64,000 nucleotides of DNA from Antrodiella citrinella (taxonomy: Eukaryota > Basidiomycota > Agaricomycetes > Polyporales > Steccherinaceae). A program made the translations under genes and the position numbers. The stretch lies in the NCBI GenBank assembly GCA_004802725.1, contig SGPM01000019.1, positions 1 to 64,000 on the forward strand, given 5' to 3'. The notes under the pieces were generated by a model. The model searched no databases. It worked only from the letters and a program-made list of their open reading frames with translations, and was not told the DNA's origin. Below, piece by piece: positions 23,135 to 35,184 of the stretch; position 1 is the stretch's first letter; every line of letters starts with the position of its first letter.

Positions 23135-23267
23135 GGTAGATATGATAAGATATGATGATGCAAAGCGAAGTGACGAATAGAGCGAGGAGAGCGAGGAGAG
23201 CGAGTTGGATAGCGTGAATGCGAGAGGTGAGGATAGCAACAAGGAGAAGCTAAACGCATCTCCCGGG

Positions 23268-23276
23268 TTTATATAA
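23268..23276 (-). promoter_or_regulatory. TATA-like element for the membrane-protein gene at 22.1-23.1 kb
   Basis: The minus strand reads TTATATAAA, about 135 bases upstream of the ATG at 23134. Position and sequence fit a TATA box; there is no transcript evidence. Confidence 0.5.
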
Positions 23277-23667
23277 TGCCCACGACCGTCTTGCAAGCCT
23301 CAGCAATGGATGACACTGTGTACCGGTAGACATTGGTCTGAATCAGTATGACGAATGTCTGCCTATAAAAAGGTTTCGTGGTCAAAATTGCAATACCGCT
23401 TCGGGAACATGTTGTGACCATTTGAGGTACAAACAGCTGCATTTATTTCAGTGTGCCCATACCGCTGAGGCTTGAAGTACTGGAAATCAGTATGGTAGAT
23501 ATGAGTATCGAGAAGAAACGACGTACTGTGGTTTCCTGGTTGGTGATCGTATCAGTCATGAATGGGTCAGGAACACACGCTGAAAGGTATACAAGGAGAA
23601 TCCAATAAGCATCGATACGAATAACAAAACACCCTCACGCATATAATACACAGAACGGTCCACGGGC
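23277..23667. other. Intergenic region between minus-strand genes
   Basis: About 390 bases upstream of the membrane-protein gene and downstream of the ABC transporter. No gene or repeat recognised. Confidence 0.4.
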
Positions 23668-26362
23668 TTACGCTTCCTGTACGGACAACGCCTTCGTCAG
23701 TTCATGCACCCTCTTCTCCCAACCCGCTACTTCCTGGAGCTTCTTCTCCAACGCAATGATCTCCCTGTCCAACCCCATCCGCTCTTCCGCTGTGCCAATC
23801 TTCGTGAGTGACCACGATCCGAGTCCGTCTCCGTTGATCGTGAGTAACTGGTTGTGGTACTTCATCAGGGACGGACGCAGGGAGATCGTAATGAGGGTGA
23901 CGCCGAGACTCTTTGCGTGCTCGTACATCCGACCCTCGACGTCGCTTGACACCGCACTTGTGCATTCTATAGCAGCATTAGGATAAGTCGCCCTTTTACA
24001 AGAAGACCGAGCGAACGCACCATCCAAGATTGCAAACTTGGGTTTGTGATAGAATACACGAGCCAGGCCCATCTGAGTCGAGGGACCGATCAGTGAAAAG
24101 TACAGTTTGCATAGCCCTCGGATCGAACTTACCCTCTGCTTCTCGCCGCCGCTCAATACGTCTCTCCATTCCTTTCGGGTATACCAGCCACCCTCACGCG
24201 AAGGCAGATAAGCTAAGTTCGATGCAGCCAAGATCTCCTCCAGCTCAAGCTAAAGTCCGGCCGGACTCTTTAAACTGCGCGTATGAATCCGGGTAAATAA
24301 TCCTATGCGTCGCATTTAGAGCTACCCTCTGACGCGTATCGCGATATAAGAAAAAAGGACTCACTGATCTAAAAGTGTCCCTGCGACCATATACGATCTC
24401 TGCGGGACCACGAACACCCCCGCCTTGCCTTCAGGTCTCTTCACTGATCCGAGTTCTCCAAGCTCTTCGTCTTCCTCGTCCTGCCAAGCTCCCACAGTCC
24501 CGCCAGTACCCTCGCAACAGCCGTCTTTCCGACGCCATTGCTTCCGGTAATCATCAAATGTTCGCCTTGTTGCAGAGAGAGGGACAAGTCCTTGACAAGA
24601 ACAGTAGGGGTCGAGGTGATCGACGGGATGGCCACATCGACGTGCGAGAGCTCGACGGAATCGGAGGAGGGTATGGGCTTGGGAAGTGAAGGAAGGTTGT
24701 GCAGCGTCGACAGAAGAGAGTAAAGGCGCGTGGTTAGCCCTGCCAGTTCAAGGAGATCCTTCTGAGCGTACATGACGCGGCCACCTGCGTCTGCGAGGGA
24801 CAGAAGGAGTCGTCTTGAAGAGATGTAGGCTGTATATTTCATGAGCACATAGTGGAGGCGCGTATCGGATTGACAGCTTACTCTCTGTACGATTAGCTAC
24901 CTCGTCATTCGGCCTGACGTTCTCTCCAGTCTGTATGCCGACGTTCCGTCTGCGCGTGAGCAGGACCGGAACAGCGATGAGAGCATAGCCTGCGGCACTC
25001 CACAAGTACTTGATCACATAGTCTTCAGTCCACTCATACGCAATACGGATCTGGGCAGCGACGAGTGAGTACGCAAGTCAGCGTATGAAAACTTGGCATT
25101 CACCTTATAAATAGAGTTGATATGCTTGATGAGACGGAGATATGCACGCCACAAGATATCCCGCTCGCGGGGGCCTCCGTTGTAGAACGCGACTTCTTCG
25201 CTTTCGCGGCCCACGCGAGCCATTCCCGCTCTATACTCTCCTTCGAGGCGAGCTTCGACGGCTGCGAGCCGACCGAAGGCTGGCGTTACCGCACGCAAGA
25301 TCTTGGCGGTCACGTAGTAGTTGAGGAACAACAACAGGGTCCCCCGCACGCCAAGCGTGCGTGAGAGCTGTGTGGTGAACAAGACAAGGTCTAGCGACGG
25401 TTTCATGACATTGCCGCTATTGAACGGTCAATTCAGTGGAGTACGAGCACCAAAGCACAAGAGCACTCACTAAATTCCTGCGACTGCTTCGCAGAAGGCG
25501 GAGACGTCTGCTGTGATGTACTGGTCTACGCCATCTAGTCCTCCTTCGTGACCAACGCGGTAATACCGCAGATCTGGTGCTGACGACAAGTACAAGTCGT
25601 TCGTATATCGGCTCAGCCGTGTTCGTAATCGTAGAGAAAGCTTGGCTTGTAGATGATGGATCTGAGGAATGTATAGTCTATCAGCTCAAATGCACAAACG
25701 GCCGTCGCGTAATGACTTACCATGGTGTTGGTGTATGTACTTGGAATAGCCAAGAGGAACCACAGCCCCAAGCCCTTCAAGAACCCCTTGCCATCTGCGC
25801 TCACCAAGTCACGTACGATGCGACCATCGAGCCTCGCGACCCCAACACTGAGGACGGTTCGGGCAACCAAGAAGAACGAATGCAAGATCAAGAGCAGAGT
25901 CTCTTTCGAGTGCCAAGAAGGGAATGTAATGCGTAGGATGGCTCGTAGTTGTCGTAAGAAGGTCTTGTCAAGGTTGGGTCTGTAAGTTGGGGGTACGGGC
26001 GTAAAGTTCTTTGCGTCACTGGCAAGTTCAGACGGCGTGTAAGGCTTGATGGAGACCTTCAATGAACCCCAAGAGTGAGTTCAACTTCATCCTCCGAGAG
26101 AACACGGACCCACCTCTGAGACACGATCACGGTACGGGACTAACAACGTCTTGGTTCCATCCGGCCCATCCACGTAGACTTGCTGCAGCACCTGAGAAAG
26201 CTCCTCCTGTGAGAGCTTCTTGCCATAGGCTGCGCTACTCAGATTCCGAACGACATCCTTCGGTAAATGGAGAAGACGAGAACGCAAGAGTAAGACCACG
26301 GCTAAAGCGACGAGAAGCGGCCTGCGTGATTGAGCTGCCCGAGCGAGAACAACAGACGCCAT
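23668..26362 (-). CDS. Peroxisomal-type ABC half-transporter (ABCD/PXA family), possibly disrupted
   Basis: Resembles the ABCD family, which imports fatty acyl-CoA into peroxisomes. The start MASVVLARAAQSRRPLL leads to KKLSQEELSQVLQQVYVDGP, a membrane domain, the ABCD EAA-like sequence SEEVAFYNGGPRERDIL, and one ATPase domain. Walker A is GSNGVGKTAVARVLAG, the Q-loop region is VFVVPQRSYMVAGTLLDQ, the signature is WRDVLSGGEKQRMG, and Walker B leads to the conserved ECTSAVSSDVEGRMYEHAK. The C-terminus has LTIS-type LITISLRPSLMKYHNQLLT and a coiled coil (LDREIIALEKKLQEV). Many short introns splice in frame, but two one-base shifts in the ATPase domain (near 24486 and 24252) cannot be explained by introns. 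The product is a half-transporter that would need a partner. Either the gene is broken or the sequence has two indel errors. Confidence 0.85.
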
Positions 26363-26679
26363 GACTTGTAGGGTCTTGTTACTGAGCGCACTACAAGCAC
26401 ATTCAGTCAAACCCTTGGAATGCGTTGAGATATCGTCGCAAAAGAGAAGAGATGTAGACTTGGTGACTGTAGACAGAGAAAAGGCAATAAATGTTTTGAA
26501 AGTAGTCACCAGTCGATCGCCGATGATCTGACATGTGAATATTTGCGGGCGTTTCGTAGCATCCAGTATTGCAATCTGCTACCGTGCTGTGTTTAGGAAT
26601 TCCAAAGGAGACTCATGAACTAGAAAAGTAGTCTAATAATATCGGCCGAAGGCATACATACGGTACATGCCATTAGAAG
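26363..26679. other. Intergenic region
   Basis: About 320 bases upstream of the ABC transporter and downstream of the 7TM gene. No feature recognised. Confidence 0.4.
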
Positions 26680-28239
26680 TCAAGAACTTTTGGGGACCCT
26701 CCAGGACATGGGCCTCATAAGCGAAAACGCAGGTCGAGTAGGTGGAAGCAACGGTGCTGACGAAACTCCGGAGTCGATGGTATCAGACCTCGACAAGCCG
26801 CTTTCAAGATCTTCGGAAGGCTCCTCAGGACTCTTTGGGCTCTTTGGAGGTAGTATGAAAGGTGTGATGCCGAACCGCGCAGATGTACTCATGTCAACGG
26901 AGTGTCGTGGGTTGGTCAGGTCTGGCATGGAGGAGAGATCGGGGATGTAGCGTCTCGTGAGTAGTAACAGGAGGATGTTGACCAAGCCTAACAAACAATG
27001 AGATGCGACCGAAAGACTTTGTACGACTAAAGCTTACCCTGTAGGTTGAAAAAGACATCTGTGATGATAGTGACCCAATATGGAATGCTAACGTGGTAGG
27101 ACGCGAGTAATCGACAGATGGCTATGGGCAACAGAAGCACGGTGTACGCAATCTGTGAAGTGAATCAGCCAGATACGAGGAAACAAATGACGAAAATGAC
27201 GCAAACGTACGGGAAACCACACAATCCGCGCAGCAATGCGCACCATGGAGGCATCGATCACATCCCGTTGAATGGCAAGCTGCCAACTCTCACCACGAGG
27301 AACAAATCGAAGAAACCAGACGCCCTTTGCCTTATACAAGTTTCCTCGGACTCTCAGTAGGATAATAGTATAGATGATAAGCGACAGCCCAGCAGACAGA
27401 AATTCCTGCGAGTGATAGGCATAGCATGTCAAGTTCGAACGGACTGGTAACTACGTGAAATATCAAGGGCACTCACGAAGAAGTATTCCATCCACAGCTG
27501 CTCCTTCGGGTATTCGTTCGATATCCAACACCTGTTTCAGACGGACGTGAGATCATGAACTGCAATACAGAAGGGTCAATCCTCACCACAATCCGGTTGG
27601 CGCCAAATACGATCCTCTGTCATCCTGGAGGGCAAGAGGCCCAATCGACACGATGAACACCACGAAGAACCAACCCGTACCCAGAGTCAGATAAGAACCG
27701 AGTCGTGAATGCTTCCATCTCAAGAAGAGCAGCGTGAAGATGTGCGTAGACAGTGCAAAGGTCCTAGATATATTGTCAGGGTTGCAGCAGTTGATATGGT
27801 GTTTGAACGGGATACTCACCACACTGCAATGCCCACATTACCCGCCTGCTTCAACCCGCCCTGCAAGCGGCAATAGCCCCCCGCTTCTGTCGCGCGATCC
27901 ACAGCCCACTTCGCGCTCATCGCCGTTCCAGCTGATTGAAGAATATTGGCAACCAGAAGAGAGCAGAAGAAGGCGACGACATCGGTGTTTTGGTACACGG
28001 GGGATCGTATTGTGATCATCTAGTAGACTTCAGCATATTGAGTTGTACAACGATTCGTATTGCTCACAATAAATCCAAGCCCTACGGCAACACCAGATAT
28101 ACAAGCCGAAGCTACCATGATCTAATAATGTCATTCTGTCGGCTGGTCCAAGAATGTTCGACGGGGGAAAGGTACTCACACATAAACCTGCAATTTCCGC
28201 CTTCCCATATTGCGCAACATCGACCAAAGTATAGACCAT
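26680..28239 (-). CDS. GPCR-like 7TM receptor (fungal nutrient/cAMP-receptor-like class)
   Basis: A seven-helix membrane protein resembling fungal Git3/Gpr1 and cAMP-receptor-like GPCRs, which sense nutrients and signal through G-alpha. The N-terminus MVYTLVDVAQYGKAEIAGLC joins IMVASACISGVAVGLGFI (helix 1) in phase, then SPVYQNTDVVAFFCSLLVAN (helix 2), CRLQGGLKQAGNVGIAVW (helix 3, conserved Cys), SYLTLGTGWFFVVFIVSI, LWCWISNEYPKEQLWMEYFF (the second extracellular loop pattern typical of this class), LSAGLSLIIYTIILLRVRGN, and two C-terminal helices (IAYTVLLLPIAICRLL, YWVTIITDVFFNLQGLV). A Ser/Pro-rich cytoplasmic tail ends PMSWRVPKSS. The start was chosen because splicing at TGT|gtgagt is in phase and completes helix 1. 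The ligand is unknown. Coupling to the G-alphas in this window is only a possibility. Confidence 0.82.
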
Positions 28240-29364
28240 CCCAGTATCAAAAGAAAATCAAATGGATACGTCCCGCGTATCCCAGAGAGACCAGCTCTTG
28301 AAAGCGTAGCAGCAAAAGCCCTCCCGGGGATGTAGGATAGTCCAAGAAGGAGCTGCCAGAAACCGCAGCATCTGTCGGAGACGACAGGTATATAAAGAAC
28401 GGGTTACCGGCGGCAACTTGCTTGAGGGATATAAATGAACATTTGATAGGTCAAGATGCATAGCCTCCCCTTGAAATCATTGCTCAGTCGCGACGAAACA
28501 AAGGCATGGCAGACACGGGGCAGGTCTGATGCATTCGTTGGTGCTGGGCAGTGCTTGGCCCACATATATGAGTGTGTGGTCCAGGACGTAAAGAAGTCGA
28601 TGCTGATTGCATCCAAGGAGCGACGAGTACCAAGCAGTCTTCAAGCTCAAGCTTGAAGCGAAATCACGGATCGGCAATCGCCGGTGTCGGGGCCGACGCT
28701 CAGTTTAGCGCCTCTTCGCCGTCGACGTTTCGATTTGTTTGTTCATCACTACCGGCGACGACGACATACAACAGCACACTCTCTGACTGCGTTATCAAGG
28801 ACAGAAGTCTGAGAAGAGGGTTGCTTTCATTTTCGATGATCCACACGCCTCACAGGATGTATCAGACTTGCGAAGCATGCATAACCATTCCTCCCCAAAC
28901 CCCTTGGTTATAGCCCCCCTTAACCTAGTTCTTTCCCTGTATAGTTCACAAGTCGTTAAAACTTGGTGAGTCTCTCTTTTATAGGTGGCAAGTGCAGCAG
29001 CTATACGATGACATCTAGATACTCTCGGAGAGGATTCGTCCTCGCTGAATGCCACGTCTCCATTGCTGCCCAGGTATATCTCTTCTTGAGAGAACCGTTC
29101 AGTTGTGGAGGCAAGAACGGAAAGCTGAATTCTGCTGCCCTTGCCGTTCCGCCTTCTGTGTCCCGAAATAGCGGTGCGCTAACGACGTTCTCTCTTGCAG
29201 TTCTTTTCAGTCCAGATCGCAATGCCACCCTTTGTTTTCGCCAGCCACCAGACTGATGCGTAGTCGGGGCTGGCGGTGGTATGTATGGACTCGTTCCTCG
29301 GGGCCCTCTTTCTGTTCTCCACCCCAACATACTCCAGCACCGCCGCCAAATACCGTCTTGCAGA
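28240..29364. other. Intergenic region between divergent genes
   Basis: About 1.1 kb upstream of the 7TM gene and of the PB1-like gene. Open frames here are short and show no recognisable domain or splice-consistent extension. Confidence 0.45.
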
Positions 29365-29892
29365 ATGCCATCCTCATTCTCCGGCAACACTGTCGCGATC
29401 CTGACGGATGCTACCAGTGGCTTCCGGAACAATGTACGGCGCATGAGAAGCAGAACGCTCTGGGACCAGCCCCGCACCATTACCACGAACACGAACGGGA
29501 AGGAAAACCTACCATATCTGCGCATCGCCACTCTTCCCGACGTCCTCGTGACTACTACCACTGCCCGTAACAATCGCCCCTCGACCACAGTCAACGACGA
29601 CCCGCACAAGTGGGATCCTATGAACGGGAAGATCATCCTGAAGGTCCACGTCCCCGTCACAGATGACATATGGCGGTTCAAGGTGCCGGAGGATGTCTCT
29701 CTTGCCACTTTCCATCAGAAAGTCGAAGCCAAGGTCGGGTTTCCAGTCGTGCTGGGTCCCTCGCAGATGGATACCTTTTCGGAGACGCAGTTCCAGCAGT
29801 GGGTGGGGAAGAGAGTGAAGAACGGGCGCAACACGCCGTTGACTGCTCGTCCAGCATGGATGGATATCAGGCATTCCTCGCCGCCGCTCTGA
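29365..29892 (+). CDS. Small protein with PB1-like domain
   Basis: A single-exon frame of about 175 residues, taken from the ATG at 29365 (MPSSFSGNTVAILTDATSG); an upstream in-frame ATG at 29281 is possible. Residues about 90-150 (KIILKVHVPVTDDIWRFKVP, then EDVSLATFHQKVEAKVGFPV) have the alternating pattern of a PB1/ubiquitin-like domain of the p67phox or Bem1 type, with the conserved basic Lys in the first strand. PB1 domains pair with each other in polarity and oxidase complexes. The remainder is Arg/Thr/Asn-rich, and no SH3, PX or kinase domain is attached. The gene could be a fragment of a larger scaffold protein or a free PB1 protein. Moderate confidence as a real gene. Confidence 0.55.
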   Translation: MPSSFSGNTVAILTDATSGFRNNVRRMRSRTLWDQPRTITTNTNGKENLPYLRIATLPDVLVTTTTARNNRPSTTVNDDPHKWDPMNGKIILKVHVPVTDDIWRFKVPEDVSLATFHQKVEAKVGFPVVLGPSQMDTFSETQFQQWVGKRVKNGRNTPLTARPAWMDIRHSSPPL

Positions 29893-30328
29893 TCTCGTCA
29901 GCCACATACATCCCTGTCTGCCTGTCCGTCCAGCCACCATCTCTATGTCTATTCCTCGAACAACACATATCAGACACCACGACATCTTCTATCTTTCGAT
30001 CCTGTTATCAAGCTCTCTCCGCCCACTGTCACAACGTCAAGTCTTCGTCTTCCGTATACCATCTCGGACCGCCCTTGCCAAATCGCTCCCCAATCTGCCG
30101 CCAAATCTTTGTCGACCCCTGTAGCCTCTTGTCACTCTTTGCTTTTCGTATGTATTATATAGGTCAGAATTGACTATAACTGGGTATATTACTATATCAA
30201 AAACTAGTGACGCAAACTCGTGTAGTGCATGACTGAAACAGATCCCTTAGAACACCTCCACGAGCCCAAAGAAATGAATGAATAACAGTTACAAAGCACT
30301 CTCAAGTCCCCGAGCGTCCACCCATCTC
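29893..30328. other. Intergenic region between convergent genes
   Basis: About 440 bases of 3' flank of the PB1-like and F-box-like genes. No gene recognised. Confidence 0.4.
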
Positions 30329-31748
30329 CTACATATCCCGCGCAGACCTTGCTAAACACGGTAGTGGACAAAGAAGCTCCGTGACTGCCGCTGGCCTCTC
30401 AACTTTTACCGAGTTGACAGGCAATTCCGACATCACGGGGAGTTTCATGCTTGCTTTGACGCTCTCTAGGTCGTCGCCGACCGTCTGCACCTCAATCTCT
30501 TTCAAATGTGGGTAGAGCGCGTCGGGCCGTTCGCCTCTCAGCGCGAGGAAGTCTTTCAGTGCGTCGCAGACGTCGTCAACGTCGTCTTCGTGGCAGGACA
30601 CGGAGAGCTGCTCGACGGGGGAGCCGGAGAGCGTCGTGAGCGTCGAAACGACGTTCTCGACGGGGAGGAGGGGCGTGAGGTGGACTTTGCGGAGGCGTTT
30701 CAAGGGCGTGCACACGGACTGCGTGAAGTCGTACGTGTCCGACTGCAGGGGCGTGTTCACGGAGAACTCGTCGACCATGTTCCCGATGTTCCCGATGATG
30801 CGTTCGGTGCACATGCGGTTGAACTCGGGGCTCTCGAAGTAGCACGATCCCAGGTCGAGCACCTCGATGGGGCAGGCGTGCTGCGTGGTGGTGGACCATG
30901 CGGCGTCACCGAGGTGGGTGTCCCGGATACGCAGGTACCGCAAGGTCGGGAGCCGGAGGAGGATGGGAAGGGATAAGTCTGTTCCGAAGATAGGGTGGGC
31001 AGGCACATCTTCGTCTCCGGTGCACACCGGGACGAACGAGGAGCATCCCACCAGTTCAGGCGCATGCATCGCCGAGCGCGCGACGCGGTCCAGAGTGAGT
31101 CTGGAAAGCTTTGGCAGGGACGCAGCGATAGACACCACTAGCCGCTCGCTCCTAAGATCAAGTGTACACAAATACCAAGGACCCCATGAACATCGGACTT
31201 TCTATAGGCAGATAACAGGATGCAATGCACTCACAGTGGGTGCGTGTTCTCATCGCCACAGTTGCTGATTGCGAGCTCCCGGAGATGCTCGAGTTTTTGG
31301 AAAGACGAGATGATAGACGGCCGGACTGAATTGACCAGCTTCAGGTCAAGGCGGTCCAGCTGGGTGCATCTCCCCAGGAGCTCCGCAAGGGCTTCTGAGA
31401 TGGGGCCGTTGGAGGCGGTGACGCCTGCATCGGCGAATGCGGTGCACACCGCGAGCGTTCTGGTGTGGCGCCCATAGGACACGGGAACGTTTGTGAGGAA
31501 AGTACGGAGGGCTTCGCGATTGCGCAAATTCACGTTCTGCAACATGGGTCAGTATGAGCTAGGTAGTGGTGTGCATAGAAGCTCACTTTGAAGAGAGATG
31601 GAATACAAAGGGCATAGGATTCCCTGCTGGTTTGGGAGAAATTGTGGACATCCTGCTGGTCATCTAGGAGCCTAACAATGGCGTATTTCAATTCCACAGG
31701 GAACATCGTCCAGGATGCACCGGCTTGGTTGCGAATGTACGAAGACAT
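30329..31748 (-). CDS. F-box-like protein with leucine-rich C-terminal region
   Basis: A basidiomycete F-box-type protein, probably a substrate adaptor of an SCF ubiquitin ligase. The N-terminus (MSSYIRNQAGASW) leads to MFPVELKYAIVRLLDDQQDV and FSQTSRESYALCIPSLFKV, an F-box-like segment. The rest shows leucine-rich spacing: LDRLDLKLVNSVRPSIIS, LEHLRELAISNC, LSRLTLDRVARSAMHAPEL, LRYLRIRDTHLGDAAW, EVLDLGSCYFESPEF and LKRLRKVHLTPLLPVE. Three exons join in phase (for example ACCCACT|gtgagt). The ATG at 31748 is preferred over 31805 because a TATA-like element at 31828-31834 would place a transcript start near 31800. Agaricomycetes carry large families of such proteins, usually of unknown target. 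Confidence 0.75.
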
Positions 31749-31827
31749 GTATGTGGTGTTAGAGGTGGAGGTCAACGAAGATCTACGAGGGAATGTAGCG
31801 AGCACTTGAGTGAGATGGCACGGGAGA

Positions 31828-31834
31828 CTATATA
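31828..31834 (-). promoter_or_regulatory. TATA-like element for the F-box-like gene
   Basis: The plus strand reads CTATATA, giving TATATAG on the minus strand, about 80 bases upstream of the ATG at 31748. It is inferred from sequence and position only. Confidence 0.45.
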
Positions 31835-34800
31835 CCGATCCGAAATCCTACCTCATGATTCACACCCTTGTCGATTCGTTGAGATGGCTAATAGATGGCT
31901 GGTCCAAGGTTGGATAAGGTTTGCCGAGAATAAAGGAAGATAACAAGTCACCAAGAGAGCCCTTAGATGGAGGAAGCTTTCACAGCGTTCGCTGTTGTCG
32001 GACGGCGCTCATTTGGTGCACAGACACCGACGTGACAGGACATCAGACACCACCGATCGTGTATCTTACACACAGTCCTCTCCCGGCATCTCAGACAACC
32101 GCGGAACATACGGAAACAGTCAGAAAGCACTGCAATCTTGGATCAATATCCATCAAATCCCCAACCGCCTCCAGGCTCTCGCGGTCGGATGAAGGAGCTC
32201 CCAATATCCCTCTCAGTTCCGCACCAACACCAGGTCATACAGCGTTCGCTACCTGCTACACCCGTGCCGGGATCTGCGGCAGGCTTGGAATAGACACAAC
32301 TCATCCCACCCTGAGCAACCGTCGTGCTCATACTTGACTACTGTACCGATGTACCGACGTTGTTAGTCTTGAAACTCCTCTACGCTCGGGAGTGATGGCA
32401 CACAACAACTCGGGGACAATAGTTGTAGCAAGTGTGGTGGTCACCACCGTCCACGGCCTCGCTACGCGTCAAGTCACTGTTATTATAAAACATCGCTACC
32501 GCATATAATTGACACGGACTTGCATCTTTTACTTGTCTAACAGTCTTGTCGCAGAAGCAGAAGGCTTTCACCGGAATAAGCGAACGTCGCCATCACAAGT
32601 AGACATCGCTTGCTGAGCCTGCGACGTGTTTTTTCCAAGCAGACCTACGGAACTCTCCTGCTCTCCTCGCTTGGCCACCCGGAAATCGAGTAGAATCAGC
32701 ACTAATGCTGTTATGAGTATGTAAGAAAGAGCACTTACACCGGAGGAATCGTCAGACGATCTCTAGTTTAGGACTCGGAAAACAGGCGTTCGGCCTCACG
32801 ACGAGACGCAGCGTCTGGGCTTGGCATGAATACCCTACATCTTCTTGTGGCTTTGTACGCGATGATAGGAGCAGTCTTGTCTCTTCTCTGCGATGATGGA
32901 AAGCCAAGTCGGGACTTGCGTTTGCTTGAGCGGAAGACGGGTATAGGTTACACGTCGATATCCGGGGCAAGAAGGCAAGTTCTGGTCCAGGACTCGGACG
33001 CCCAGAGCGGGCAGTGCAAGACTCTGCAGGTTCGGATGGTGAGTTGAGTACGCCCAAGTTTTAGACCAAAATGGACCTACCCGAGATAACTCTTGTCGTC
33101 ATCGCTGCCATATCCCAGCCTTGCTGGATGAGTATGATTGTGGCTGTAGAGCGGTCGGTGTAACATCATTGCAATAGACTAAAATCAACGCGATGGTCAA
33201 ATCCGAGAACTCCATTCGATTCGGACGAGAGTCGAGACAGGTGTTGTCGTCATAGGAGTGTTGCCAACTCTTCATATGCCCTGCATCTCCTCAACCATCC
33301 GGACCAAACCAAACCCGATCAAAGGGTCCTCACCAGACTGAGAACATCGTATGCACCTCACCACCGACCACACGGTTGCATGGGAGAGGCTTGCGTTAAA
33401 TGGCATGTACAGCGGTGAGACCATGCATGCAATTTGACGTGAGCACCTCGAAAGCAACTTCTCCCGACGATGACGCTAAGCTGTAAGCGCCGACGCCTTG
33501 TGCGCCACGAGAAACTACCCCCACACAGCGACAGGAATGAGCAACCCCGAAGGAGACGCTGTGCTCATCGGGGTTCGAGTCTTGACAGTCTTCCTCGGTG
33601 GCCACGCCGCCGAACAATCAAAGGGAGTGCTGTGAACGATGAGATCANAANAATCTTCAACACCATGCATATGCTTGTCTCTTGCCACTGTTGACATCGA
33701 CCTACGGTCAGAAGATCCCGAGAGCACAGGCTATGACATATATCGTATGAGCAGTGCGTGGAAAAGCATCTCCGTGCTCCTGCGCGATGCTGTCACGGAT
33801 ACCCTGGACGTCCGCACCAAGCACCCACACATCCTCTCTCGGAGNATTTCCCACTCTCTCTGCACATCCTGATAAGCTTTGATGAAGGTCAGATACAAAA
33901 TGCCTACGGCATCTGCGCTCTTCTCCGTGTAAAGGTGAGAACCTCCGAAAAACTCCAGGGCCACACGCGCTCCCTCCTCCCTTCTAATGGTTCCATAGAA
34001 GGATCCTCACCTTGACGGGTCAAGGAACNCTTTGACAGGTCTCCGATGGTACCCAAAATCGCCATTTCCAGTTGCATGTGTAGACGGAGTAATCAACAAA
34101 ATCCGACCAGTTTGTTTCGCCGTCGAGAGGCAGGGTAATAGAAATTCGAAGTCCAACGTGGGGTTACCGGTCGAGGTTTCGGATGGCGGTGGNGTTGCTC
34201 TTCGACCTCGATCNTCTGTTGAAAAATTGGTGGGATGCAAACGGTGTGAGTGGGAATCGTCGGAGGCGACGTGAAGAACCGTACAGCACCCTTAAAACTT
34301 GGNGGGCCATCAGTTGTGGTCTGACTCTTGTGTTTGTCTTGTGTACCGAACGTTACATGATACTTGTGAGAACAGATCATTCTGGCAAGGGTCAAAGCCG
34401 CCTCTTGGCGTGTACCGTACACTCTTACGACACGCTGACAATGCTCGTCGTGTACGCGGCCAAAGNATCCGATCCAAATTTGCGAGCGACCGGACAGGCC
34501 TTGGATACGGGTGAATTGGCAAGACGCAGGCGGCATATTTTATGCTGATGTGTGCCGGCCGTGACGGTATACGTNGGGCGAGGGTCAACCTGGACATGGA
34601 CTAGATTGTCGGGATGAGGAGGAGAAGGTTGAGGAGAGAGATGAGGCTTAGAGAGAGAGGGGCTGAAATTCAGAGAAACTCTCACTAGTGAGGGACGATC
34701 GCCGATCCGAGCTTGGGCGCCATTTCGGCACTTGTTTACATTCCAAGACAAGTCAATTCCATTGCTCTTCCTCCTCCTCCTCCTCCTCTTCCTCCTGTCT

Positions 34801-35184
34801 CCTCAGGCCTTCATGCGTAGTCTGTTCTGATTTACTACCAATACCCTTGAACAAGTGGTCGTTGTTACCACACAAACCCAAGGAAACAGGGTCCCTCTGA
34901 TTTATTAGTCTAGCCGTACTTCTACAAATAATCGGTACGGACACACACTTTTCTCGGCTGCGAGNGATCTGACTGGGCTGGATATGTAGCTGATCCATAC
35001 GAAATTGACATCGGCACCCTCGCCATTATTTCTGCTCGCACACGACACAGCCAGCAGGCGTCACTTTCCCTCTCTCACANCCATCCTCAGTGCCACAACA
35101 AATCGCCGCCGCCACTTGCTCTTCTTCCTCGCTTTCAACACGCTCCTCTACCCAGGGCATCCCAAGCGGCCTCCCATCACCACA
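31835..35184. other. Long gene-poor region with scattered ambiguous bases
   Basis: About 3.3 kb between the F-box-like gene and the second G-alpha gene. No family was recognised in any frame; one short secreted-like frame at 32826-33047 is listed separately. Single Ns occur at 33648, 33651, 33845, 34029, 34193, 34214, 34303, 34466, 34575, 34965 and 35080, so frames here may be broken by sequencing uncertainty. A CTC/TCC-rich stretch lies at about 34764-34800. Confidence 0.5.
32826..33047 (+). CDS. Possible small secreted protein
   Basis: A 73-codon frame beginning MNTLHLLVALYAMIGAVLSL, which looks like a signal peptide, followed by a hydrophilic stretch with two Cys (CDDGKP and GQCKT). No homologue was recognised, no intron was needed, and chance open frames of this size are common here. 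It is listed only because of the signal-like N-terminus. Confidence 0.2.
   Translation: MNTLHLLVALYAMIGAVLSLLCDDGKPSRDLRLLERKTGIGYTSISGARRQVLVQDSDAQSGQCKTLQVRMVS

Noticed and set aside
29001..29708. 235-codon minus-strand open frame
   Set aside because: It overlaps the PB1-like gene on the other strand, has no recognisable motif, and its composition fits an antisense shadow.
33541..33600. GGTTCGAGTC resembling a tRNA B box
   Set aside because: No matching A box, anticodon stem or acceptor stem could be paired around it.
34093..34536. 147-codon minus-strand frame containing four ambiguous codons
   Set aside because: No motif recognised; the frame crosses Ns and is matched by another open frame on the opposite strand, so coding cannot be supported.
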